64,000 nt of DNA, taken from assembly GCA_013398175.1 (NCBI GenBank), contig VZRZ01004175.1, forward strand, positions 362,640-426,639, in the 5' to 3' direction. Shown here piece by piece: positions 11,868-23,295 of the stretch; position 1 is the first letter of the stretch; every line of letters begins with the position of its first letter. Source of the DNA: Climacteris rufus. Taxonomy: Eukaryota; Chordata; Aves; Passeriformes; Climacteridae. The notes beneath the pieces were generated by a model. The model had not been told where the DNA came from. It worked only from the letters and a program-made list of their open reading frames with translations, and did not search any database. The position numbers and the translations under genes are program-made.

Positions 11868-12375
11868 GTAAGAAACACCTTTTTTCACTGTCTTACATTA
11901 ATAGCTTTGTCTGTTCTAATAATGGTATGAATTTTTGCTTTATTAAAAGTTATTTTATATGACTGTTGTACCGTTTGCCATTTCCTTAGATTTTTTAAAA
12001 ATAGGTTCTGTAGAATAAAGAGAGGACTTCCATATTACTATTCCAAATTACTTATGTACTGAAGTGAAAACACATAAAAGATAAAAGCTTTTCTTAATCA
12101 GATCTTGTCCACAATCAGATCCAGTCTATAAGTACCTTTCTCCTATTGGCAGTAAAACAAAGGAAGATTCTCAATCCCTGACTCACTTGTTCTCAAATAC
12201 AGAGTTCTCAAGCATCTGGACACTTCCTGGATGATTCAGAATGGTCATTACATTTTTATTCATAATTCCAGCGTCCTCTTTATAGATGTGATAGAAATAT
12301 AAGGTGGAAATAATTTAAGGAGTCAATAATCTCATGATTTGGGGGTGCACCTTGATTAAAAACAAGGAAGTTAAT

Positions 12376-12922
12376 TGTCCTATCCGGGGGGTGCCCAAGG
12401 GCTAACCGGAGTTGCAATATTCCCAAAAAAAGCCTCCCGCAAGCGAAAAGCTTTTCCAGGGGTCTCTGTAACCTCTCAGAGTGACGGGTGGGCTCAGAGA
12501 GTGCAGCCGCTATGGCTACAAGTGATTTCAGCTCGTAGTGATTCAGCTCCTGGTGATATCAGCTCTGTAAGAGACCACCCGGGCAGGCCCAGGGATGGAG
12601 AGAGAGACGAAGGAGCCTTAGCACAGTAAATTCCACAGGTAAGCTTTATTCAGCAATCCCTGTGAAGGGACCTGGCTAGGCTTTTCCCTGAAAGTCAGGG
12701 GTGCTCACAGGGGGTTTATATGGGGAAGGCAGGGTGGGATGGACATCAGTTTAGCCAACAGGATACAGACTATTACCATAAAAAGAGCAAGGCATGTTGG
12801 GGGTAACTCCTGGTCACCATGAGCTTTAGGAGGGTTCTTATCTCTGGGGATTTAGCCCTCAGGCGTCTTTCCTCCAAGGGAGAGCAGAGAGCTCCAGCGC
12901 CAGTGGCTGGCAGCCCTCCACA
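12376..12922 (-). repeat. Solo LTR, ERVK-like, antisense, 6-bp TSD (copy 1)
   Basis: The LTR starts TGTCCTATCCGGGG and ends CCCTCCACA, flanked by the perfect 6-bp duplication GTTAAT (12370-12375 and 12923-12928). On the minus strand the TATA box (plus TTTATATGG, about 12715-12722) precedes the AATAAA hexamer (plus TTTATT at 12645-12650) by about 70 bp, fixing the antisense orientation. The length of 547 bp and 6-bp duplication fit a class II (ERVK/betaretrovirus-like) LTR. Degenerate 'GTGAT…TCAGCTC' subrepeats occur at about 12520-12570. A closely similar but shortened copy lies at 40045-40487. Confidence 0.85.
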
Positions 12923-15029
12923 GTTAATAGGTTTATTTAGGATATATGGGACCAAAAGGATGTTTTCATGAGAAAAGTTTGAATGAAAAAATGTGTCTAA
13001 AACCATCCTATTGTTAACATTTTTGGGGGGTTAGGATAGCTGTCAAAAACTATTTATTCTTGTGGTTCACAGCAGAAGTTTATAGTATCAATATGAGAAA
13101 AGTAGCAATACTCAGAAGAACATTCTTTAAGTAGGACCTAAGTATAAAGCTCGCTCTTGAATATACAAGGACAGTAAAACTTTTCAAAATGTCATTTTCT
13201 TCGAAGCATCACTTACCCCTCACAACTATAGAATATAAAGAAATCATTACATTGAGATGAAGAGTTAAAAGAAGAAAAAAAGGCATAATGGAGTTAGAGG
13301 GATCAAAGAGCCAGTTTTTATTTTCATAGTGAAAGACTAAAGATCCTTGTTGATATTTTAGTTGTCTGTATAGAATTATATTTTTTTAAATGGTAAGACA
13401 TACTGAATTCTAAATTCCTAGTAAATCTGTTTGGTTTTCTCCTTTTCTTCCCTTTCTTTCACTGTAAAAGCATAATAGTCAGCAAAACTAAGAAAACTTA
13501 AAATAAGCCCTCTTTTTTCAAAGGAGAAAAGTCCATTAATAAAGTTTGCTAGAACTAGTTTTCCCCCCACTCATGGTCCATATCTTTTTAGAACACTTAC
13601 TCTTTTCCTTTCACACAAATTGTGTAGGGACATTGCTTTTGAAATTTTCCCCACAAAAATAATTTTATTCTTCCAATTTTGACACATTGAGGGAGAGGAG
13701 AAAGCAGACAGGAGGAACACCTTTCCAAATACAGTAAACCCAAACCCATAATGCCATGAAAACAGTTTAATACTCTGAACTACTGGAGGGCAAGACACAT
13801 TGCAACCTATTCTCCAAGTAGCTGATAAGAATTGAGAAGGAGAAAAGGAGTCTATGAGCATGAACTAGTTGCTTTTTAGGCTTCATTTAGCTGAAAGAAA
13901 ATGGGGACTCCTTTCTTGTTTCTAAGCATAAGTATCTTTGAAGGAGAAGGAATTTAACTCTTTTTTTCATGCTTTGTAGTATAACAGCATATGTTGTAAC
14001 AATCAAGGACTGATTGACTAACATAGGATATAATTTTGCATTATTTTTTAACCAAATGTGGTGGTTTAAGTCTACATTTCTTCATATGGTCCTGTGTAAA
14101 GATGTTTGCTAGCACAAAGGCAATTTCAGCAATAGTTACCTAAAAAAAGCCAACTCATGTTAAAATAGACTTTTTCTATGAAAACTGACATTTTTCTATA
14201 GTTGTTCCATTGTGGCTGTATTATGTTCTCAGACAAGATGAGTTGTGTCATTATGATCTTGTAACTTGAATGCTATTTTAATTGTGTGAAACTGGCACAA
14301 AATTCAAAACATTCTTCTGTCTTGATATTGAACTTGTACACAGAAAACAAAACATAAAAGCAAGATTGTACACACTATATTTAGGATTTTGTAAACTTTG
14401 TCCTACCTTTTCTCTAAAATGAGGCAAGACACTGGCATTAACTAGTTCACATGATCTGAATGAAAATATGAAATATATTTTTTCTGTAAATTGATGGGAT
14501 GCAAATGAAATTATAATAAAATTATTTTATATTTATAATTAAAATATTATTTTAAAGCATTCGAAATAAGTAAAGATTGCTGGGTCTAAGTTGTTGTGTT
14601 CACAATGATAAAATGGATCTATTGGACAAGCACTGTAAATGCTCATGTTAATTGTGTGTTTTTATTTTTTATTGTTTAGTTCATTCAGTGAGCTCTCAAA
14701 AGTCTCTCTACTCTTTCCTGAAAGAATATTTTTAACATAACTTAAGAGCAAACAGCTAGCATTAGGCTTGCCAGTATTCTTATGATTGAATACTCCATAC
14801 CACAATTTGCACCCTTAGACTCATTAAGAAATGTTTAGAGGAAGGGCATCTGGGTTATTCAAGGACTAGGTGGATACAGAGAGGAAGGATGTGTAAAATA
14901 GGCTGGTAGTGTGTAAGGAGTACTCTTTTCTTACTGAGACCAGCGCTGAATCACTGTAGCCTATCCATTCTTTTTATTAAGTCTTTTCTTAACTCTCTTT
15001 CTACATAATCTCAATCTCTCCCCAACTAC

Positions 15030-15960
15030 ATTGTAAGGTCCAGATGCCAGAACTGGAGAGAAAAAAGTGCCTGAATTTGGTGTCTGCAATTGGAATTAGA
15101 CCACTGGTCATAGTGGTCCTAATGTCTTTGTTGCCAGCAGTTGGAGTGAATGAGGGTCTCAGCATCACAGCAGACCACAAATCCTAGGAATGTGCATCTG
15201 AAGGCAAGCAATTTAGTTCCAGTAAAGGGCATCTGACCCTGATGGTGGCTTCCATGCCTGGTGCCAACTGGAGCAGGTGAGAGTCCCAGCATCAGCAAGT
15301 GGAGAGGTCGCAAGAGTGCCAGGGCCTGTGTGCACTAGGAAGACCAGAATGTTTATATTTCCCCTTAACCTGGTGTGTGTGTGTGTGTGTGTACACACGT
15401 GTATGTGCATGTGCACTTCATCAACACACTTCAAGTTGGACCATCTGGGGAGTAGAAGGCACAGTATCTGGGCATCAATATTAAATGAGGTAAGGTCCCA
15501 CACTGTTCTTGATGGGATTCACAAATGTGTCTGTCCTTCTGAAAGACAGGTTAAGGGACTGTGTGTCTTTACTAGGAAGTTTCAGTTCTGATCAGTCAGA
15601 GAAGGGGACTAGGATTTGATTGTTTGGACATACGTTTTATGTGGATTCTGGTATTGTTATATGCTGTTACAGGCAATACCTTATCTGTGGGTAGTCAATG
15701 TAGCTGGCTGCATTGTGTCCTGTGCATGTGTACATGAGTCCTGTGCATGTGTACATCTCTGGCATACGTGTTCATCTTGGCTGCTGGTTGAGCCTGCAAA
15801 CAGGAAAGTAACAGCTGCACCTGTTGGCCTAGAACAGAGGGACTCCCAGGTCTTTGGGTTCACTGAACTGGGCTTCAGCAGCTGGGAAGGAGGTTCTTCA
15901 GGCCCAGAGTCCACCAGAGGAGGTATGTTTTTTACATCTCTTAACAAGGTGGATGTCTCA
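15030..15960. repeat. Unclassified repeat-like block with TG-rich short repeats
   Basis: This block is more GC-rich than its surroundings, with chance frames on both strands and no exon signals. It contains a (TG)10 run at 15373-15392 followed by ACACAC, and a 21-bp tandem duplication (TCCTGTGCATGTGTACATGAG, about 15718-15759). It looks transposon-derived, but I cannot name a family. Confidence 0.3.
15373..15392. repeat. (TG)n microsatellite
   Basis: About ten TG units run directly into ACACACG, giving a Z-DNA-prone, partly self-complementary GTGTGTACACAC core. Confidence 0.85.
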
Positions 15961-16455
15961 GAAATTTTGATAAATGTTGTGGTTCTGTTCTGAAGATGCA
16001 TAGAAAATTAACGTGGCTACAGGAAATAGCAGTATCTTTGCTACCTCTGTAATGATATGCTTACTCTAGACAGCATTTAGTGGATTTAGTGGATTAAGAG
16101 AAGTATTTTTTTAAATTTGAATACATATTGGTTTTTCTCCTTAGGTGGGAAAATGGGACTGATTAAAAGTCTGTAGAGCACTTAAGATTATTGGGGTTTT
16201 TTTCACACATTCTTGTAAGGGGGACTTAAATTTCCTGCCTTCCTCAATGGTCCGATTGGCCTCTTTACAGACCATAATGAGTTTCCTCCTCACCTGTGGG
16301 ACAGGAGATACTATGAGAATGAGGTGGCTTTCTTTGGAGCCGCTATGCCAGAGCTTCAATCATCCAGGCACTTTAGTTTAAAATGGTCTGTTTGCTTAAT
16401 TGGTGAATTACACCCAGATGACTTTGAAAAAGGTCATAAATGTAGACACTTCACT

Positions 16456-16486
16456 ATCTCTCTCTCTCTCTCTATATATATATATG
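16456..16486. repeat. (TC)n(TA)n compound microsatellite
   Basis: About nine TC units followed by about six TA units. Simple repeat within the intron. Confidence 0.85.
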
Positions 16487-16869
16487 AAGAGAAGAATTTA
16501 TTGTTTGCACAATTACTGTTTTAACAGCTTAATAGTTCAATTTGTCTAGTACTATCACTCATTGCCCAAATTAATACCCAAATTCTTATTAATAATATCC
16601 CTAAAAATATTATATAAAAACTTTTTATACTATCTATTTTTTCCTTTGGTATTGTGCTCAGCTTTCCAGTGTACCTCTTGGTCCCAAAACAAATACATAC
16701 ATCTCCCCAGAGAAGAGAGCACAACAGCTGCAGTAAGTCATCAGCATTCTGAGGTCTTCATTGAGAAGAGTGTGACATTCACCCTGGAAATTTCTCACCT
16801 GTCAATCAAGGGACCACCTTAGTCTACCATATTTTCATATCATTGTCTGCTTCTTTAACTCAGGCTACC

Positions 16870-17400
16870 TGTTGCAGACTGGCAGTGGTCCCCAGTCACC
16901 TTCCACAAAGCGCTGTTGTTGCTGTAGAGCCATTGATGGAAGACATGCAGCCAGTGCAGTTAAAGCAGCAAAGTGGCAGCAGCCGAGTTTATTATTCTAT
17001 TCCCCTTTATACAGGGTAAGAACTCATCAGGTGGTCGACAACCCCTTTGGGTGATTGGTTGAAGTCCCACAACGCCCAGTTCCAAAACATACTCTGTCTG
17101 GAACCAAAACATCTCAGGAAAAACAACAGGTGTCCAAGCGTTATCTTCTTGTTTTGCATAGTTTGCATGGGAAAGAAAAATTTCTCCAAAGAGGCTCTGT
17201 ACAGCCACAGGCTGTGATTTATCAGACATTAACTGAGGTGGGGATGGTCTGACTCACTCCCAGGATGGGCCAGCCCCAGAGATTAAGCTGAAGCAGGGGA
17301 GACAGCAGTCACTGGGCCCCGATATAGGGTTTAACACAGACCAGAAAAGTTCTAAGCTCTTGCACTGTCAGACCAATACAAAGGTCAGTCTGAAGAGATG
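16870..17400 (-). repeat. ERVK-like LTR, antisense, approximate ends
   Basis: On the minus strand a TATA box (plus TTTATA at 17006-17011) precedes AATAAA (plus TTTATT at 16988-16993) by about 15-20 bp, a compact promoter-polyA layout. The start TGTTGCAGACTGG at 16870 and inner stretches (CAGCAGCCGAGTTTATTATT, ACAACAGGTGTCCAAGCGTT) match an avian class II LTR family that I recognise. No clean duplication was found, so the right end is a guess. Confidence 0.6.
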
Positions 17401-17774
17401 TACGTGCTACAGATTCTGGCTTTAGTGTTTCTGTAAGGGACAGGGAAGATAGCTACAAGGATGTGAGAATGGGGGCTGAGTGTGTTTTAATAAAATAATT
17501 TGTCAAGTATGACAGTTTTCTCAGAGAAAGCTGTAGACTATGGGGATTATGATTCTCAGTTGTAAAAATATTCTGTGAAATATTCATTTATCACTTAACA
17601 TGGTAACTAGAATGAAGAAAGCATGGTCAAGCTTTTTGCCCATTTTTATGAATGATACTGAAATGGCCATAGTTCTTTTAGCGTTAAGAAAGAAAATACA
17701 TATTGTATTTGGAGTATTAATGAAGTCATGGCAATATTTTTATTCACATAATTTCATATATATTTCATATTCAT

Positions 17775-17930
17775 TTCATAGAACCATGGAATCATAAAAC
17801 ATTAAGATTGCAAAAGACTTCCAAGATCATCATGTCCAACCTTTGACCAAACACTACCCTGTCAACTAAACTAAGTGCCACATTCCAGTCATTTCTAGAA
17901 AGCTCTTCAGTTAGGTGATCAGAATATGAG
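17775..17930 (-). repeat. Old CR1 LINE 3' fragment, antisense
   Basis: It begins TTCATAGAACCATGGAATCATA, a decayed reverse complement of the CR1 3' tail, and continues with 'CCAAGATCATCATGTCCAACC', a recognisable but diverged CR1 3'-UTR segment. Not coding. Confidence 0.65.
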
Positions 17931-19420
17931 ACAGGACTTTTCATATGTCTTTTGACGCTAAAGGAGTTTAGGCAATTGTCATTTGAGTGCTAGATAACTT
18001 TGCTACTAACATTTACTCTTCCAGACATCATGAAGATCAATTCATCTTAGCTAGTAACAAAATCATACATCAAAGAGTCTTGTCAAAACTACACCAATGA
18101 TGTGAATTAGGTTGCCTGACCCAACTAGATTTAGGTTTTCTCAAATGTACTCTCCTGGCATGATTTTATTACACACCGCAGTAGTCTATATCTCAAAACT
18201 TCCCATGAGTTTTGATAACCTTTCTGTATCTCACAATCTTTTTTCCCCCTTTTTAAATAGATTCATATTGAATTACAAGTAATTGCCATATTTGTTGAGT
18301 ATATAAAATTAGCAGCATAATGAGTGAATACCTCATAGCACTTTACAGCAGACAAGTATAATTACTCTGGGAAAAACAGCAGGTATATATGACTCTTGTA
18401 GTTTACTTTTCTTCAAATTATTAAGTTTCTGATATATTCTTCTTCAGGGAAGGAATTTTTTCACTGCAAGATTATTAATATCATACTTTACAATGAAATC
18501 ATAATGGAATAACTTTTTTGGATTATTTCTATTAAAATAAATCTATTTTTTCATAAATTATTGTGCTATTTTAGTAGTTGGAGAAGCAATATAATTCTTG
18601 CAAATTTAACTATATTAAATCACGAAAGCAATAACATTACATACATAAAATGAATGAATTTGTGGTGAGGTTACAACACCTCCACTATATTAAGTAATTC
18701 AATTCTTATACTTTAACCCATGATAGATGATAGAATATACCATGGTATTATCAGGCTGTAAATCCGACTAAACCTTTCCCATCTCCTTATAGACAGAAAG
18801 TCTCTTCAGGTTTTGGATACTTGTCCTTCTCTAGAGATGTTCACTACTTATTCTTAAATTACTTTCTATTACTTTAATTTCTTTTTTTTTTTACAGTTCT
18901 TCAAAGACAAAGAAAGTAATGCCTGCACACGATCTTGCAAAAGGCAGTGAGAAAAGATGTATTATATTTACAGAGGCTATCATCTAATAAATATTGATAA
19001 CACTGAACATGGAATTAGAAATAATCTGTAGCAGATATTAAAGAGTAAAGTGACTGAAACTCTAGGGTATGAATGTCCATGGTAGTGAAATACTTAAATA
19101 ATTCTATCCCCTTTATAACCTCTGACTTTCTTGTTTTTCTCCATGCTCCTGCTAGCTGAAAGAACACAAACATTTTTCCACTTGATTAGTAATCTGCTAG
19201 TATTATTCCTATCTGAAACACAGAACACAGAAACTGGTTGTAAGTAAGAAAAGAAGCAACTCCTTGTAATACCTAGTTGCAGTTCTACTTAAACATTTCC
19301 AATGGTTTATGACTGAAAGAGGTATTTCATTCTCTAATGAAATAATGACATCTAATGACATCTGGGAGAAGACACTTGGGAGATGATACTGAACAACTCA
19401 AGGCTCTGATGTAAAGTCCT

Positions 19421-20332
19421 CATGTGTGTCCCCTATTGCCACATGGAGGGTGTTGCTGCCACTGGGTTCCGACCCGAGGTCACGCGGTTGCGTTCGCTTC
19501 CCCCGCACATGCTGCGGGAGGGAGAAGCTGCCGTGCAGCGATGTCCCCAAAAGCGCGGGGTTCCAGCTATGGCTGCCAGCCCCTCTGATACATGGGTCGT
19601 CTCAGCCCGGTGTTCTCAGGTGGCTAGCGAGGAAAGATTTCAAGAAGGACCTTTGTGTGGATTCGCCAGGTTTTATTTGTTGGAAGAAGCGGGGGAAGAA
19701 GCGGTGAGAAGCAGCGGGAAGGCAGGAGCAGCGGGAAGGCGGGAACGGCAGGAAGCGGCAGTGGGAAGGCAGGAACGGCAGGAAACGGCAGTGGGAAGGC
19801 AGGAACGGCAGGAAACGGCAGTGGGAAGGCAGGAATGGCAGGAAGCGGCAGTGGGAAGCGGCCGCTCGCAGCTGAGTTCCAGGTGTGGGGGGAAGGGCCC
19901 GCAGGTTCAGGATTGGCAGCGCGGGGATCCAGGGGTTCAGGAGCGGCAGCGCGGGGGTGCAGCAAAGCGGAGCGAATCCAGGGACAAAGGCACAGGGACA
20001 GGGTACAGTGGGATTTTAAAGGGAAAAAAGTGGGTAAAAGCAGCCATCAGGGGTACAGAGATTATAATAGAACCACCAAAAACCCGAAGAGATGCGATCT
20101 TTCCAGACTAACTCCAAATACAGAACATTAGGTAATAATCAAACTAACCAATAGTAGCAAACATGCAAACAGTAACTGAGAGGGATCATGGGGTGAACCT
20201 GAAGTGTCACCCTAACCGGAGCAGGAGTTCTTAGGGGTGGTGTGCTGAGCCCCATTCCACCAATGCCGAGGTTTGGCTGCTGTGACCTCAGCTCTGCACA
20301 CCACCACAGTCCCTGTTCACAGGACACCAAAT
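19421..20332 (-). repeat. GC-rich LTR with internal 30-bp minisatellite, antisense
   Basis: This is a CpG-rich block in AT-rich intron. A minus-strand AATAAA (plus TTTATT at 19672-19677) and a segment at about 20180-20230 (GGGGTGAACCTGAAGTGTCACCC) that resembles the LTR at about 60380-61010 support an LTR. Ends are approximate: TGTGTCC at 19421 and GGACA near 20332 are mutually inverted, but no duplication is visible. The chance frames of 229 and 158 codons on the + strand owe their length to the 30-bp repeat and are not genes. Confidence 0.55.
19733..19861. repeat. 30-bp minisatellite, about four units
   Basis: Units start at 19733, 19763, 19793 and 19823 with a partial unit at 19853. The pattern is GGGAAGGCAGGAACGGCAGG followed by AAACGGCAGT. 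The units differ by one to three substitutions. A shorter, diverged pre-unit precedes them from about 19715. The array is purine-rich on the + strand and lies inside the LTR. Confidence 0.85.
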
Positions 20333-20738
20333 GCTTTAGTCTTACTTAAGTAGGGATGGCAGGACTTTATCCTTTCTGCTTTATCCTGAAAGAACGTCTG
20401 GTGCTCTTAGGTGCTAAGTGAGCAAAAGTGAGCCTCTTCAAAGATGCTATTTCATTGTCATTAACACGCAATTTTAGAAGAACGCTAAGCCTGTAAACCC
20501 ATATTGTGGTCTCCCATACAAAATGTTGTCAGAAATATCAAGTTTAAACTTGCAAGGCTCTGGAGATTCATTTCATCTAGCACCAGTTTGTTTCTAAGCT
20601 AAACACCTGCAAAGTTAAATGTGATACAGATGTTATAAAAGGTACTAGCTTTTATGAACATACCTTATAAGAACTTGCTTTATAGACTGTAGATCTGTGA
20701 TGTAAAGTTCAGTAGATATGTCTTGAGCTATATCAGCT

Positions 20739-20910
20739 GAAGGAAAAGTGGGAGAGGAAGGAAAGAAGGGAAGGAGGAAGAGAAAGGAGAGGCAAGGAAG
20801 AGGAAGAAAAGAAAGAAAGAAGGAAAATGAAGGAGGAAGGAAAAGGAAAGAGAGAGGGTGGAAAGGAAGATAGGGATGGAGCGAGGGAGAAAGGGAGAAA
20901 GGCTGGGAGG
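20739..20910. repeat. Polypurine (GGAA/GAAA) tract, about 170 bp
   Basis: Nearly pure A/G on the + strand, with only about nine pyrimidines in 172 bases, made of irregular GGAA, GAAA, GAGG and GGGA units. On the minus strand it gives serine/leucine/proline-rich chance frames that are not genes. Confidence 0.85.
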
Positions 20911-22029
20911 ATTAGACAATGTCTCAGAGGCCTCACTATGGCATCAAAGCTGATTGCAAGTTAATGGTACCCATCTGCTCATCAGATCATTATATAGTTC
21001 ATTTTGTCATGCTGTAACAAGATTTGCATACAAGATTTGTGTAATGAGGTACCTTTTGCAGTTGTCGATATTTCTGGGAAAAGGTCCTGTTCCTAAAAAA
21101 CCCACAGTCCCAGACAGACAAGTGGCTGAAGAATCTTAGCACAAGTATCAGCTTGTGATGACTGCAGTATCATAGTTTCATTAATTATGACTTCACAGAA
21201 TTATACATTGGATCAGTTAATTTCCCATCTTTATATTTCGCTCGTGAATTACTCTGTAGCATGCACAGTCAAGTGGGCAAAATGTCCTTTTTTTTTTTTA
21301 TGAAAGAGATAAAATAGATTTAGTATACCTAATAAGGTGAGGCCCCTTTACTGTTTTGTGTTTTAAATACTTTAGAAATCTCATGTCATTTTTCTTGTGT
21401 CTTCCTTTGCATCCGGATAATTCAGACATCATTTTCTTTTCCAACTTGGAAAATAAATCAGCTATACTGAAGTAATTGTTTTATTTGACATTGATGATGT
21501 GCTTTGGACTAAAGTACATATTTCAATTCTACTTTTCCATAAATGATTGTAAATAGTTTTATTCCTGTGAATTAAAAGAGGTGCTTGTTCATAAAGGCCT
21601 TACCATATAAAATAATATTGTGAGTCCTCAAAAACAAGAACTGGAAGAACATGGTTCATATCTTAACTCTTTATGACTATACAATTAACAGCTATAAAAA
21701 TGGTCTTCTGGAAAACAGACCTTCCTAAAGAATCCTTACATTACGTTTATGTCCTAAATTTAGGCTTTAGAAAATAACAGGACCTGTAAAGTTCTAAAAT
21801 TCATAGCAGTATGTCAAAGGTGCAAACAAAACAGATTGATATTTCAGATGTAAGCATAATTAATTAACTTTTTTATTACTGTTCCTAGTCTGATCAGAAT
21901 CAGATTCCATGTATGATAGAAAACAGGAAATCAACATCTGTAAACCTTATAAAGCAAAAAGGGTGTGAATAACGGTGCTGCAGGTGATACAACTACAGCT
22001 TTTAACACAGATGAATGCAAAGATATTAA

Positions 22030-22468
22030 GCTGTCTAAAGGAGGACCATGAGGATGGTGAAGGGCCTGGAGGGGAACCTGTGTGAGTGGCTGAGGTCACT
22101 CAGTCTGTTCAGCCTGGAGGAGACAGAGAAGAGACTTCATTGTAGTTACAGCTTCCTCGTGAGGGGAAGAGAAGGGGCAGACAATGATCTCTTCTCTGTG
22201 GTGACCAGTGACAGGACTCAATGAAATAGCCTGAAGCTGAGTTGGGGGAGTTTTAGTTTGGATATCAAGAAAAGGTTCTTCACCCAGAGGGTTGTTGGTC
22301 ACTGGAACAGGCTGCTCAGGAAAGTGGTCACAGCATCAAGCCTGATACAGTTCATTAATCTCAGGTACATGGTGGGACTCTCGGGGTGTTCTTTGCAGGG
22401 CCAGGAGTTGATGTAGATGATCCTGGTGGGTCCAACTCAGCATTTTCTGTAATTCTCTGATTCTATGA
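22030..22468 (+). repeat. CR1 LINE 3' end, sense
   Basis: It contains the CR1 3'-UTR landmarks 'GTTCAGCCTGGAGGAGACAGAG', 'AAAAGGTTCTTCACCCAGAGG' and 'GGTGGGTCCAACTCAG…ATTCTATGA'. It is truncated at the 5' end, the usual outcome of target-primed reverse transcription, and keeps none of the reverse transcriptase reading frame. Confidence 0.85.
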
Positions 22469-22619
22469 ATCTTGTTGAACTAGGAGAAAAGAAAACACCA
22501 CCTGTACAAAAAGCTTTCATATGTGCAAAAGAAGGGGCTATTACTTGATACCACCATTATTTAAAAGGATGTAAAATTATAAAAAAAACAGAAGAGGACA
22601 GGATACCCAAAAGTAATCT

Positions 22620-23295
22620 AGACTCTATCCCCTTTCTTCACGGGGTTTATCCATATTTATCATCATATGGAGTCCCTGGTTCAAGCTGCAGTTCCAGCCA
22701 GCTCCGACCCACCCACTACAGGTCATGGCCAAGCCCACAGCTGAGATGGAGGTGCCTTGGGTAAAATCTACTTAAGAAAGGGTAAAATGCTGCACAGGCA
22801 TAGAGGAATAAAATTAAAAACATATGAGATACAGGTCAATGAATATGAAGATCAGTGAAGGAAGCAGAGGAGGTGTTGCAGGTGCCAGAGCAGATATTCC
22901 CTTGCAGCTGGCAATGAAGACTGGGGTGGACCAGGTATTTCCCTGCAGGGTGTGTGGCAGTCTGGAGTGGAATGAAGTGAGGCCTAAGAAAGGAACAGGG
23001 AAAGGTGTGGCTTTAACGTTTCTCTTTGTTTTTCACCACTAAAGTAAATTTTAATTATCAATAAATTCAGTTAACTGTGATCTTAGAGGTCTTCAACTGA
23101 AATGATTCTATGACTGTGAATTTCCCCAGGTTGAGTCTTGTTTGCCCATCAGCAGCTGATAAGCAGCCTACTTGTCCTTATCTGAAACTACACTCATTCT
23201 TGTTGTTCCTATTTTCTGGCCCTGTCCTATTGAGGAGGGGCAGTGAGAAAGCAACGGTTTGGGCATTTGCCCTTAGTCAAGTTTAAATCACCGCA
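22620..23295 (+). repeat. ERVL-type LTR, sense, interrupted by a CR1 tail
   Basis: Same family as the antisense LTR at 6537-7654: 'ACTTAAGAAAGGGTAAAATGCTGC', repeated 'CCTTGCAGCTGGCAATGAAGACTGG…', the polyadenylation signal AATAAA (about 23060-23065), and an end near …AAATCACCGCA at 23295. It is interrupted at 23081-23112 by a CR1 3' tail. It is one of only two LTRs in the large intron in the same orientation as EYS. The 5' boundary is approximate. Confidence 0.65.
23074..23119 (+). repeat. CR1 3'-tail insertion (32 bp) with 7-bp TSD, nested in LTR
   Basis: ACTGTGA occurs at 23074-23080 and again at 23113-23119, bracketing TCTTAGAGGTCTTCAACTGA…GATTCTATG, which is only the end of a CR1 3'-UTR. 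Removing insert and one duplication restores continuous LTR sequence. Confidence 0.7.

Noticed and set aside
19422..20131. Frames of 229 and 158 codons rich in glycine, glutamine, glutamate and arginine
   Set aside because: Their length comes from the 30-bp minisatellite, which is open in several frames. The block is an LTR and the residues form a trivial 10-residue repeat.
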